Positions 1 to 10,468 of a stretch of DNA of 19,125 nt are shown piece by piece. The notes beneath the pieces were generated by a model. It saw only the letters and a program-made list of their open reading frames with translations. It ran no database searches and was not told where the DNA came from. Origin of the DNA: JAVJUS01 sp040220455 (lineage in GTDB: Bacteria; Pseudomonadota; Alphaproteobacteria; DSM-16000; Inquilinaceae); the NCBI GenBank assembly GCA_040220455.1, contig JAVJUS010000052.1, forward strand, positions 1 through 19,125, given 5' to 3'. The translations under genes were made by a program, and so were the position numbers. Every line of letters begins with the position of its first letter. The stretch's first letter is position 1.

Positions 1-163
1 CGGCATCGGCCGGCGCCGGGCGGGGCGCCGGTCGCGGGTTGTCGCGGTCTTGCGCGCGGCGCCCTTGCCGGCGGACCTCTTGCCCGCCGTGACGGCGCGA
101 AGACCGGCGAACAGGCCACCACCGGCGGCGGCGCTGCGAGAGGTGCGGGACGTCTTCGATCGC

Positions 164-171
<8 letters not shown>
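1..171 (-). CDS. Probable FtsQ, N-terminal part only (gene leaves the window)
   Basis: Fifty-seven open codons run from an ATG at 171 to the window edge. The start overlaps the end of murB by 8 bp (ATGGCTGA), so the two are translationally coupled. The visible peptide begins MAERSKTSRTSRSAAAGG and is rich in Arg, Lys, Ala, Ser and Gly, with no acidic stretch and no membrane segment yet. This fits the long basic cytoplasmic tail that precedes the single membrane helix of alphaproteobacterial FtsQ, a divisome scaffold protein. In many alphaproteobacteria ddl lies between murB and ftsQ, but Ddl normally shows a V-x-V-L-x-G-G motif near its start and none is seen here. The assignment rests on position and composition alone, so no gene symbol is given. 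Confidence 0.5.
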
Positions 172-2591
<2,420 letters not shown>

Positions 2592-2595
<4 letters not shown>

Positions 2596-3779
2596 TCCGC
2601 CGCCTCCTGCCAGGAGTCGGCGTGGCCGCCCTTGCCGCTGCCCTTGCTGCTGCCCTTGCCGTTGCCGTTGCCGTTCCGGCCGCCGACGCGCTGGACCAGG
2701 TCGGCCAGCCGGCGCGCCGCGTCGACGACTCCGAAGCCGCGCGTCGCCTCGGCCATGCGCGCCAATTCCGCCGGGTCGCCCAGCAGCTTCTCGAGCTTGC
2801 GCGCCAGCGCGGCGGCGGTCATCTCCGCCTGGGGCTGGAGCAGCGCGCCGCCGGCCTCGGCCAGCACGCGGGCATTGGCGGTCTGGTGATCGTCGGCCGC
2901 GTGGGGGTAGGGGACCAGGATCGCCGGCCGGCCGGCCGCCGCCAACTCGGCGACCGTCGAGGCGCCGGCGCGGGTGATCGCCAGGTGGCACTCGGCCAGC
3001 CGCTCGGGCACGTCGGTGAAGAAGGCCGACAGGGTGTGGTCGACGCCCAGGCGCTCGTAGGTCGCGCGCACGCCGTCCAGGTCCTCCTTGCGGCACTGCT
3101 GGACGATGGCGAGGCGGCGGCGGAGATCGGCGGGCAGGGCCTCGACGGCGGCCGGCACGACCTCGCTGAACACCCGCGCGCCCTGGCTGCCGCCCAGGAT
3201 CAGCAGGTTCAGCCGGCCGTCGGCCTCCGGGGCGTCGTAGGGCCGCTCGCGCAGGTCGGCGATCGCCTGGCGTACCGGGTTGCCGGTGTGCACCGCCCGC
3301 GCCGCGACCGCCGGGGAGAGGCCGGCCGAGGTCGGGAAGCCGAGCGCCACGGCGCTGGCGCCCCGGGCCAGGAAGCGGTTCACCTTGCCGGCGAAGGCGT
3401 TCTGCTCGTGGATCACCACGGGCAGGCCGAGGCGGCGGGCGGCGAACACCGTCGGCGCGGTGGCGTAGCCGCCGAAGCCGACCACGGCGGCCGGATTCAG
3501 GCTGCGCAGGATGCCGCGCGCCTGGCCGTAGGCGCGGACCAGCCCCATGGCCGTGCGCGCCTTGCCGGCCAGCCCGGCGCCCATCATCGGCGCGGCGACG
3601 CGCCAGACGTCCACGGCCTCCAGGTCGCGGCCGAAGGCCTGGCCGCGCCGGTCGGTGACCAGCACCACCTTCTCGCCGCGCGCGATCAGTTCGCGGGCCA
3701 ACGCCTCGGCCGGGAACATGTGCCCGCCGGTCCCGCCGGCGGCGAGCACGAAGCTGCGGTAGTCCTGCTGGAAGGTCAC
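2592..3779 (-). CDS. murG: Undecaprenyl-PP-MurNAc-pentapeptide GlcNAc transferase MurG
   Basis: This 395-residue GT-B glycosyltransferase adds GlcNAc to lipid I at the inner face of the cytoplasmic membrane, giving lipid II. Motifs are GGTGGHMFPA (15-24), GFGGYA (101-106), HEQN (124-127), GGSQGA (196-201), TRAGASTVAE (269-278) and PYPHAADDHQ (290-299), all hallmark MurG donor or acceptor site sequences. The start is a GTG at 3779 that overlaps the ftsW stop as GTGA; the next in-frame Met lies after GGTGGH and would remove the acceptor loop. After residue ~365 the protein carries an unusual Gly/Asn/Lys/Ser low-complexity tail (RNGNGNGKGSSKGSGKGG) encoded by four imperfect 12-bp repeats. This tail lies beyond the MurG fold. 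Confidence 0.97.
2629..2676. repeat. Four imperfect 12-bp tandem units in the 3' end of murG
   Basis: Read on the plus strand, the units start at 2629, 2641, 2653 and 2665 and follow the pattern CCCTTGCCGCTG with one to a few changes each. On the coding strand each unit encodes four residues, producing the Gly-Asn/Lys-Gly-Ser tail of MurG. The unit length is a multiple of three, so copy-number change would not shift the frame. Confidence 0.85.
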
Positions 3780-4918
3780 GGCAGCACCTCCCCGTTGCGG
3801 TCGCGCAGGGGCCCGGCGCGCCGGCGCGTCAGGGACAGGACCAGCCCCATGCCGAAGGCGAGCGCGATGAGCGAGGAGCCGCCGTAGCTCACGAACGGCA
3901 GGGTCATCCCCTTGGTCGGGATCAGATGCAGGGTCGAGCCCATGTTGATCAGTGCCTGCAGGCCGAACTGGACCAGCAGGCCTGCCGCCGCGATCAGCAC
4001 GAACAGGCTGTCGTCATGCGCCAGGCGGGCGAAGCCGCGCAGCACGACGAAGGCGAACAGGGCGACCAGCGCGATGCACAGCACGGCGCCGAACTCCTCG
4101 CCCGCAACGGCGAAGACGAAGTCGGAATGGGCGTCGGGCAGGGAGAACTTGACCGAGCCCTCGCCCGGGCCGGTGCCGAACAGGCCGCCGTTGCGGAAGG
4201 CCTCCAGCGAGCGGTCGATCTGGTAGCTGTCGCCGCTCGACGGGTCGAGGAAACGGTCGATGCGGCTGGCGACGTGGGGCAGGGTGTGGTAGCTGCCGAT
4301 CAGGATCCCGACGCCGGCCGCCGCCAGAACGACCACCAGGATCATCGGCAGCCCGGCCAGGAAGAACTGCACCCCCCAGACGGCCGTCACCACGATCGCC
4401 ATGCCCAGGTCCGGCTGGAGCAGCAGCAGACCGACGATCGCCGCCCACAGCCCGATCGCCGCGCCCCAGGCGCGCAGCTCGCCGATCGCCGCGGCGCGGG
4501 CGAAGAGCCAGGCGGCTACCACGGCGAAGGCCGGCTTGACGAATTCGGACGGCTGGACGGACAGCCCGGCGATCCTCAGCCAGCGCGCCGCGCCCTTGAC
4601 CTCGGTGCCGACCACCAGCGTCGCCGCCAGGCCCAGCAGCCCAAGGCCCAGCAGCGCGATCGACGCCCGCTTCGCCCCGATCGGGGAGAGCAGGGAGGTC
4701 GCGATCAGCACCGCCGCGGCCAGCGGCAGATAGACCATCTGGCGGGTGACGAAGTGGAACTCCGAATAGCCGATGCGCTCGGCGACCGCCGGGCTCGCCG
4801 CGATCGTCAGGATGGCGCCGATGCCCAGCAGCAGGGCGACGGCGGCCAGCGTCCAGCGGTCGACGGTCCACCACCAGCGGGCGATCAGGGAGGTGTCGGT
4901 CCGCGCGAAGGTCAGCAT
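3776..4918 (-). CDS. ftsW: Septal peptidoglycan glycosyltransferase FtsW (SEDS family)
   Basis: This 380-residue polytopic membrane protein polymerises lipid II at the septum with its partner transpeptidase FtsI, which is encoded earlier in the same operon. About ten hydrophobic segments are visible, the first at ~22-42 after a short cytoplasmic N-terminus. SEDS motifs are KGAARWLRI (108-116), QPSEFVKPAF (122-131), QPDLGMA (168-174), FGTGPGEGSVKFSLPDAHSDFVFAVAGEE split around 247-275 with the catalytic-type Asp266 in AHSDF, and PTKGMTLPFVSYGGSS (334-349). The ATG at 4918 overlaps the murD end by 7 bp (ATGCTGA). Position between murD and murG separates FtsW from RodA, which has the same fold. 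Confidence 0.95.
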   Translation of the reverse strand: MLTFARTDTSLIARWWWTVDRWTLAAVALLLGIGAILTIAASPAVAERIGYSEFHFVTRQMVYLPLAAAVLIATSLLSPIGAKRASIALLGLGLLGLAATLVVGTEVKGAARWLRIAGLSVQPSEFVKPAFAVVAAWLFARAAAIGELRAWGAAIGLWAAIVGLLLLQPDLGMAIVVTAVWGVQFFLAGLPMILVVVLAAAGVGILIGSYHTLPHVASRIDRFLDPSSGDSYQIDRSLEAFRNGGLFGTGPGEGSVKFSLPDAHSDFVFAVAGEEFGAVLCIALVALFAFVVLRGFARLAHDDSLFVLIAAAGLLVQFGLQALINMGSTLHLIPTKGMTLPFVSYGGSSLIALAFGMGLVLSLTRRRAGPLRDRNGEVLP

Positions 4919-6345
4919 GGCACCCCCTCCCGCGCGGCGCGCGCGGTGAGCGCCCTGACCGAGGCGCGGAAGGCCTCGCCCCGCGCCTCGAAATTGGCGA
5001 ACTGGTCCCAGGACGCGCAGGCCGGGGCGAGCAGCACGACCGGTGCCTCGGCCGCGCCGCCGGCGCTCAGGCGGCCGGCCACCCGATCGGCGCGCGCGGC
5101 CTCGAAGGCGGCGGCCGTCGCCGCGTCCAGGTCGGTGCAGCGCTCCGCCGGCACCTTGCCGTCCAGGAAGGCGGCGAACTGCGGCGCGTCGCGGCCGATC
5201 AGGAAGGCCTTGCGGATGCGCGGCAGGAAGGGCGCCAGCGCGTCGAGCCCGCCTTCCTTGGCGAGCCCGCCGGCGATCCAGTAGACGGTGGAATAGCTGC
5301 CCAGCGCCTTGGCCGCGGCTTCGGCGTTGGTCGCCTTGCTGTCGTTGACGAAGCGGATGCCGGCGACCGTGCTCACGGCCTCCTGGCGGTGGGCCAGGCC
5401 GGGGAAGCTCTTCAGCGCGCCGGCGATCGCGTCCGCCTCGACGCCGGCGGCCCGGCAGGCGGCGTAGGCGGCGGCCGCGTTCTGCCAGTTGTGCCGGCCG
5501 GGCAGGGCGCGGGCCTCCGCCAGGTCCAGGATTGCGCGCGGGCCCGCGCCGGTCGCGTCGACCAGCGTGCCCTCCGCGGCATGGACGCCGGACTCCAGCG
5601 CCCGTCCGGCGGCGATCGCCACGGCGCGGGCGCCCCGCTCGGCTGCCACGCGCTCATGGACGGCCGCCGTCTCCGGGTCGTCGACGCCGATCACGGTGAC
5701 GCCGTCCGGCGTCGTGCGGTCGAACAGCCGCGCCTTGGCGGCGACATAGGCGGCGCGGTCGGCGTAGCGGTCCAGATGGTCGGCGGAGATGTTCAGGAAC
5801 ACGCCGATCGACCAGTCGACCTCGCGGATCGTCTCGAGCTGGTAGGAGCTGACCTCCAGCACGTACCACTCGCCGGGCCCGAGCGCGTCGAGCGACAGGG
5901 CGGCGGGGCCGAGGTTGCCGCCGGCCGCCACGCGCCGCCCCGCGGCAGCCAGGACATGGGCGATCAGCGCCGTCGTCGTCGACTTGCCGTTGGTCCCGGT
6001 GACGCCCAGGAAGCGGCAGTCGGGTTGCGCGCGGGCCAGCAGGTCGATGTCGGAGACGAGCGGCACGCCCGCCGCCTCGGCGGCCCGGACCATGGCGTGC
6101 GGCGCCGGATGGCGGCGCGGCAGGCCGGGGCTGAGCACCGCGGCGTCGAAGCCGGCCATGCCCTCGCGCGCGAAGTCGACCAGCGCCACGCCGTCGCGCT
6201 CGGCGGCGGCGCGGCCCGCATGGGCGTCGTCCCAGGCGGCGAGATCGACGCCGGCGGCCTTCAGCGCCCGCGCCGTCGCCTGGCCCGAGGCACCGAGCCC
6301 CAACACCGCGATCCGCTGTCCCTTCAGGAAGCCGAGGTCGATCAT
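4912..6345 (-). CDS. murD: UDP-N-acetylmuramoyl-L-alanine--D-glutamate ligase MurD
   Basis: This 477-residue cytoplasmic Mur ligase adds D-Glu to UDP-MurNAc-L-Ala. The N-terminal Rossmann-like domain has AVLGLGASGQATA (13-25). The ATPase domain has GVTGTNGKSTTT (114-125), LEVSSYQLE (163-171), NISADHLDRY (185-194), the carbamylated-lysine region AAKARLF (202-208) and GRHNWQNAAAA (283-293). The C-terminal domain has HRQE (319-322), NDSKATN (334-340) and PACASWDQFANFEARG (441-456). All are intact. The start at 6345 lies 5 bp after the mraY stop, with GAGGTGA, formed by the end of mraY, as a well-placed ribosome binding site. It overlaps ftsW by 7 bp. Confidence 0.97.
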   Translation of the reverse strand: MIDLGFLKGQRIAVLGLGASGQATARALKAAGVDLAAWDDAHAGRAAAERDGVALVDFAREGMAGFDAAVLSPGLPRRHPAPHAMVRAAEAAGVPLVSDIDLLARAQPDCRFLGVTGTNGKSTTTALIAHVLAAAGRRVAAGGNLGPAALSLDALGPGEWYVLEVSSYQLETIREVDWSIGVFLNISADHLDRYADRAAYVAAKARLFDRTTPDGVTVIGVDDPETAAVHERVAAERGARAVAIAAGRALESGVHAAEGTLVDATGAGPRAILDLAEARALPGRHNWQNAAAAYAACRAAGVEADAIAGALKSFPGLAHRQEAVSTVAGIRFVNDSKATNAEAAAKALGSYSTVYWIAGGLAKEGGLDALAPFLPRIRKAFLIGRDAPQFAAFLDGKVPAERCTDLDAATAAAFEAARADRVAGRLSAGGAAEAPVVLLAPACASWDQFANFEARGEAFRASVRALTARAAREGVPC

Positions 6346-6350
6346 CGCCG

Positions 6351-7436
6351 TCACCTCAGCTTCAGGGTGGACAGGCCGATCAGCGCCAGGATGGCGGCGA
6401 TGATCCAGAAGCGGATGACGATCGTCGGCTCGTGCCAGCCCTTCTTCTCGAAGTGATGGTGCAGCGGCGCCATGGCGAAGACGCGCCGGCCGGTCAGCCG
6501 GAACGACAGGACCTGGACGATCACCGAGACCGTCTCCAGGACGAACAGGCCGCCGACGATCGCCAGCACGATCTCGTGCTTGGTGATCACGCTGATGGCG
6601 CCCAGCGCCCCGCCCATGGACAGCGAGCCCGTATCGCCCATGAAGACCATGGCCGGCGGCGCGTTGAACCACAGGAAGCCGAGCCCGGCGCCGATCAGCC
6701 CGCCGCAGAAGACGGCGAGCTCGCCCGTCCCCGCGACGTGATGGATCTGCAGGTAGTCGGCGAAGATCGTGTTGCCGGCGACGTAGGAGATGAAGCCGAA
6801 CACGCCGGCGGCGATCATCACCGGCACGATGGCGAGCCCGTCGAGCCCGTCGGTCAGGTTGACCGCGTTCGACGCGCCGACCATGACGAACACGGCGAAG
6901 GGCACGAGGAACCAGCCGAGCTCGATCAGCACGTTCTTGAAGAACGGCAGGGCGAGGCCGGTGTCGAGCGGCGCCGGCGTCACCGCCAGGAACCAGACGG
7001 CGGCCGTCGCGGCGATGGCGATCTGGCCGACCAGCTTCAGCCGGCCCGGCAGGCCCTTGGTGTTGCGCTTGGTCAGCTTGAGGTAGTCGTCGCCGAAGCC
7101 GATCAGGCCGAAGCCGGCCGTCACCAGCAGCACGATCCAGACATAGGCGTTGGTCAGGTCGGCCCAGAGCAGGGTCGACACGGTGATGGCAATGAGCACC
7201 ATCAGCCCGCCCATCGTCGGCGTGCCGCGCTTCTTGAAATGACTCTCCGGGCCCTCCTCGCGGATCGGCTGGCCGGCGCCCTGGCGATTGCGCAGTTGCT
7301 CGATCAGCCAGGGGCCGAGCACGAAGGCGATGACGAGCGCCGTCATCAGCGCCCCGCCCGTCCGGAAGGTCAGGTACCGGAACAGGTTGAAGGCGATGAA
7401 CTCGTCGGCCAGGGGTACGAGGAGGATCTGGAGCAC
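6351..7436 (-). CDS. mraY: Phospho-N-acetylmuramoyl-pentapeptide transferase MraY
   Basis: This 361-residue integral membrane enzyme moves phospho-MurNAc-pentapeptide onto undecaprenyl phosphate to give lipid I. The N-terminus VPLADEFIAFNLFRYLTFRTGGA is typical of alphaproteobacterial MraY. Signature motifs are FKKRGTPTMGG (67-77), GFGDDYLKLTKRN (113-125) with the paired Asp116/Asp117, NLTDGLDGLA (193-202), MGDTGSLSMGG (266-276) with catalytic-type Asp268, and the histidine motif LHHHFEKKGW (325-334). About ten membrane segments are present. The start is a GTG at 7436, 6 bp after the murF stop, with GGGGAG at the end of murF as ribosome binding site. Its product needs the pentapeptide normally completed by MurF, the adjacent and here divergent gene. 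Confidence 0.96.
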   Translation of the reverse strand: MLQILLVPLADEFIAFNLFRYLTFRTGGALMTALVIAFVLGPWLIEQLRNRQGAGQPIREEGPESHFKKRGTPTMGGLMVLIAITVSTLLWADLTNAYVWIVLLVTAGFGLIGFGDDYLKLTKRNTKGLPGRLKLVGQIAIAATAAVWFLAVTPAPLDTGLALPFFKNVLIELGWFLVPFAVFVMVGASNAVNLTDGLDGLAIVPVMIAAGVFGFISYVAGNTIFADYLQIHHVAGTGELAVFCGGLIGAGLGFLWFNAPPAMVFMGDTGSLSMGGALGAISVITKHEIVLAIVGGLFVLETVSVIVQVLSFRLTGRRVFAMAPLHHHFEKKGWHEPTIVIRFWIIAAILALIGLSTLKLR

Positions 7437-7442
7437 GGCCGG

Positions 7443-8960
7443 CTACTCCCCGCTCGCCAGGCGCAGCGCGTCGCCGCCGGTCGGGGGGCCGGGCAGGGGA
7501 GTGGCCGCCTCGGCGCCGGCCTCGTCGAGCGCGAGCAGCCGGTCGACCACCGTGTCGAGCCGTGCCGCCGCGCCGCCGGCGGCCAGGACCGCGTCGCCCG
7601 GCCGCACGGTCGCCGCGACCAGGTCGGCCGCGCTTTCGGAATCGGGGGCGTAGCCGCCGCGCATGCCGGGCGGCAGGGTGTCGTAGAGCTTGGCCATCAA
7701 CGGGCCGCAGCACACGACCCGGTCGACATCGGCGGCCACGAGGGCCGACTTGAGCCCCAGATGCAGGCTCGTCGCCTTGCGCCCGAGCCCCGCCATGTCG
7801 CCCAGGACGGCGATGCGCCGGCCCCGGTCGCCGGTATCCGACAGCGCCAGGACGCCGAGCGCCGAGACGACGGAGGCCGGCGTGGCGCCCGCCGTCTCGT
7901 CGATCAGCAATAGGCCGCCCTGTTCGTCGTCCCGGGTGACCCGCACGCGGGAGCGGTGGCCCCGGCCGCGCGCCGGGCGCAGGCGGGCCAGCGAGCGGGC
8001 CGCCGCCACCACGTCGCCGCCGGCCGCCCGCACGGCGAGAAGCACGGCCAGGCTGTCGGCCACCCATTCGCGGCCCGGCGCGGCCAGGGAATACTGGATC
8101 GGCTCGCCGCGCACGACCGCAGAGACGGCGCTGGCCGTGGCGTGGAGCGAGCAGTCGACGAGCCGGGCGTCGGCGTCGGCATGCTCGCCGAAGCTCCAGA
8201 TCCGGCCGATGCCGCGTGTCCGGGCATGGGCGACCAGGCGCGGAAACACCGGATCGTCGCGGTTCAGGATCGCCGTGCCCGCCGGCGACATGCCGGCGAA
8301 GACCTCCGCCTGGGCGTCGGCCAGGGCCTCGACGCTCTCGAACCGATCCAGGCGGGCCGGGCTCGAATTGGTGATGACCGCCACGTCGGGCTTGGCGCGG
8401 CCGGCCAGCACGGCGAGCGAGCCGGGGCGCAGCGGCGCCATTTCCACCGGTGCGAAGTCGCAGGCCGCAGGGAGGCGGGCGAGGGCGAGCAGCGGCGCCG
8501 GCGCCACCGCCCCGCGCGGGCCCGTGGCGGGCTCGGCCGGGGCAGGGGCCGTGCGTCCCTGGCCGGACAGCGCCAGGTCGAGGGCGGTGCGCACGCTCGT
8601 CTTGCCGACCGAGCCGGTCACGGCGATCACCCGCGCCGCGGTGCGCAGGCGCGCGAAGCTCGCGAGGTCGCCCAGGGCGTCTGTCGTGTCGTCGACCACC
8701 AGCAGCGGCGCGTCCGGCGTCACGCCCGGCGGCGCGCGGTGGACGACGGCCGCCGCGGCGCCTCGGGCGAAGGCGGCGCGCACGCGGTCATGGCCGTCGC
8801 CCTCGCCCCCCGCATCGCTGCCGCCCAGCGCGACGAACAGGGCGCCCGGCGTGACGGCCGCAGGATCGACGGCGACATCGTCGGCCTGCCAGCGGCCGAT
8901 CGCCAGGCCGTCGGTGGCGGCGGCCGCGTCGCGCGCGGTCCACAGGGCGCTGCCGGTCAT
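7443..8960 (-). CDS. murF: MurF-like Mur ligase, full length but with a degenerate active site
   Basis: Position between murE and mraY, length (505 residues) and overall fold pattern identify this as the murF ortholog. MurF normally joins D-Ala-D-Ala to UDP-MurNAc-tripeptide. The P-loop VTGSVGKTS (114-122), LFVALGG, PDVAVITN, LIDE and AVLGDM are recognisable. Most other conserved residues are changed: the DSR/DTR substrate motif is absent (28-36); the S-x-N-N-x-x-G loop after the P-loop is lost (~136-155); ExGxNHxGE became EMAPLRPGS (173-181); the HLE histidine is Arg203; the carbamylated lysine of AKAE is Gln217; GRHxxxN is GREWVAD with Glu298 and Asp302; YNAN is AGAT (357-360); KGS is AGG (461-463). 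The frame is unbroken. It starts at 8960 by ATGA overlap with murE. It may be inactive or have a new role. Confidence 0.85.
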   Translation of the reverse strand: MTGSALWTARDAAAATDGLAIGRWQADDVAVDPAAVTPGALFVALGGSDAGGEGDGHDRVRAAFARGAAAAVVHRAPPGVTPDAPLLVVDDTTDALGDLASFARLRTAARVIAVTGSVGKTSVRTALDLALSGQGRTAPAPAEPATGPRGAVAPAPLLALARLPAACDFAPVEMAPLRPGSLAVLAGRAKPDVAVITNSSPARLDRFESVEALADAQAEVFAGMSPAGTAILNRDDPVFPRLVAHARTRGIGRIWSFGEHADADARLVDCSLHATASAVSAVVRGEPIQYSLAAPGREWVADSLAVLLAVRAAGGDVVAAARSLARLRPARGRGHRSRVRVTRDDEQGGLLLIDETAGATPASVVSALGVLALSDTGDRGRRIAVLGDMAGLGRKATSLHLGLKSALVAADVDRVVCCGPLMAKLYDTLPPGMRGGYAPDSESAADLVAATVRPGDAVLAAGGAAARLDTVVDRLLALDEAGAEAATPLPGPPTGGDALRLASGE

Positions 8961-10420
8961 CGATCTGTCCTCGCGCGCACGGCGGCGACGGCCTCGCGGG
9001 CCTGGGCCGCGTCATCGAAGGGGCGGACCGTGTCGCCCACGATCTGCCCGGTTTCGTGTCCCTTGCCGGCGATCACCAGGACATCGCCGGCCGCCATCCC
9101 GTCGATCGCCGCCGCGATCGCCTCGGCCCGGTCGCCGATCTCGCGCGCGCCGGGGCAACCGGCCATCACTGCGGCCCGGATCGTCGCCGGGTCCTCGGTG
9201 CGCGGATTGTCGTCGGTGACGATCACCCGGTCGGCGAGGCGGGCCGCGACCTCCCCCATCTCCGGGCGCTTGCCCTTGTCGCGGTCGCCGCCGCAGCCGA
9301 AGACGACGACCAGCCGGCCGACGGCGTGCGGGCGCAGCGCCGTCAGCACGGCCTCCAGCGCGCCCGGCTTGTGGGCGTAGTCGACGAAGACGGGCGCGCC
9401 CTCGGCCGTCTCGGCCACTTTCTCCAACCGGCCGCGCACGCCCTCGAGGCTGCCGAGCGCCGCCACCGCCGCCGCGCGGTCGACCGCCGGATCGGCGAGC
9501 ACCAGCCCCAGGGCGCACAGCACGTTGAGCGCCTGGAACGTGCCGACCAGCGGCAGGGTCGCGCGGTGCGCGGCACCGTCGATCGCGATGTCGAGGACGA
9601 GGCTGTCGGCGTGCGGCTCGAGGCCGGCCAGGCGCAGATGCTCGCCCGTCTCGCCATAGGTCGCGACGGCGCGCCCGGCCGCGCGCGCCGCCTCGGCGAC
9701 CTTGCGGCCCTCGGCGGAGTCGACGTTGACCACGCCCGTGCCGTCGGGCCGGAGCACCTCGGTGAACAGCCGGATCTTGGCCGCCAGGTAGTCGGCCATG
9801 GTCGGGTGGTAGTCCAGGTGGTCGCGGCTGAGATTGGTGAAGCCCGCCGCGCCCACGCGCACGCCGTCGAGGCGGTACTGGTGCAGCCCGTGGCTCGATG
9901 CCTCCATCGCCAGATGGGTGACGCCGGCCGCCGCCAGGTCGGCGAGGCTGGCGTGCAGCGCGACCGGATCGGGCGTGGTCAGCCCGCCATAGGACGCCCC
10001 GCCGGGCGTGACGACGCCCAGCGTGCCGACGCTGGCCGCCTCGTGGCCCAGCGCGCGCCAGATCTGGCGGGTGTAGGCGGCGACGGAGGTCTTGCCCGCG
10101 GTGCCGGTGACGGCGGCGATCGTGTCGGGCTGGCGGGCGTAGAAGTCGGCCGCCATCAGGGCGAAGCGCCGGCGCGGATTGGCGTCGGCGATCAGCCGCG
10201 CTCCGGCGTCCGCGGCCTCGTCCGGCAGGGCCGTGCCCTCGGGCGCCAGGATCCAGCGCGCGCCGTTGGCCACGGCGTCGGCGATGAAGGCGCGGCCGTC
10301 GACACGTGTGCCGGGCAGGGCCGCGAACAGGAAGCCCGGGCGCACGGCGCGCGAATCGGCCGTCAGACCGGTCAGGTCGGACGGCGTCGCGGGGGCTCTG
10401 GCTTCCAGGTCGATCATCAT
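8957..10420 (-). CDS. murE: UDP-MurNAc-L-Ala-D-Glu:meso-diaminopimelate ligase MurE
   Basis: This 487-residue cytoplasmic Mur ligase adds the third stem residue. The DNPR motif at 404-407 predicts meso-diaminopimelate rather than lysine. Other intact motifs are TADSR (20-24) for the UDP-sugar, VTGTAGKTS (104-112), GTLG (132-135), TTPDP (148-152), MEASSHGL (172-179), NLSRDHLDYH (196-205), AAKIRLF with the lysine that is carbamylated (Lys215), DYAHKP (347-352), GCGGDRDKGKRPEM (375-388) and AGKGHE (451-456). Two tandem ATGs lie at 10420 and 10417. Upstream is the only long gap in the operon (48 bp after ftsI), with a weak purine stretch GAGACA before the start. The end overlaps murF as ATGA. Confidence 0.97.
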   Translation of the reverse strand: MMIDLEARAPATPSDLTGLTADSRAVRPGFLFAALPGTRVDGRAFIADAVANGARWILAPEGTALPDEAADAGARLIADANPRRRFALMAADFYARQPDTIAAVTGTAGKTSVAAYTRQIWRALGHEAASVGTLGVVTPGGASYGGLTTPDPVALHASLADLAAAGVTHLAMEASSHGLHQYRLDGVRVGAAGFTNLSRDHLDYHPTMADYLAAKIRLFTEVLRPDGTGVVNVDSAEGRKVAEAARAAGRAVATYGETGEHLRLAGLEPHADSLVLDIAIDGAAHRATLPLVGTFQALNVLCALGLVLADPAVDRAAAVAALGSLEGVRGRLEKVAETAEGAPVFVDYAHKPGALEAVLTALRPHAVGRLVVVFGCGGDRDKGKRPEMGEVAARLADRVIVTDDNPRTEDPATIRAAVMAGCPGAREIGDRAEAIAAAIDGMAAGDVLVIAGKGHETGQIVGDTVRPFDDAAQAREAVAAVRARTDR

Positions 10421-10468
10421 TGTCTCGGGCGGGGTCCGCGGCGGTTGCGTTGGTCGATCGGGAGCGTG

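Noticed and set aside
6432..7913. 493-codon plus-strand frame opposite mraY and murF
   Set aside because: The sequence is rich in His, Gln, Asp and Arg with no domain or ribosome binding site, and it mirrors conserved genes on the other strand.
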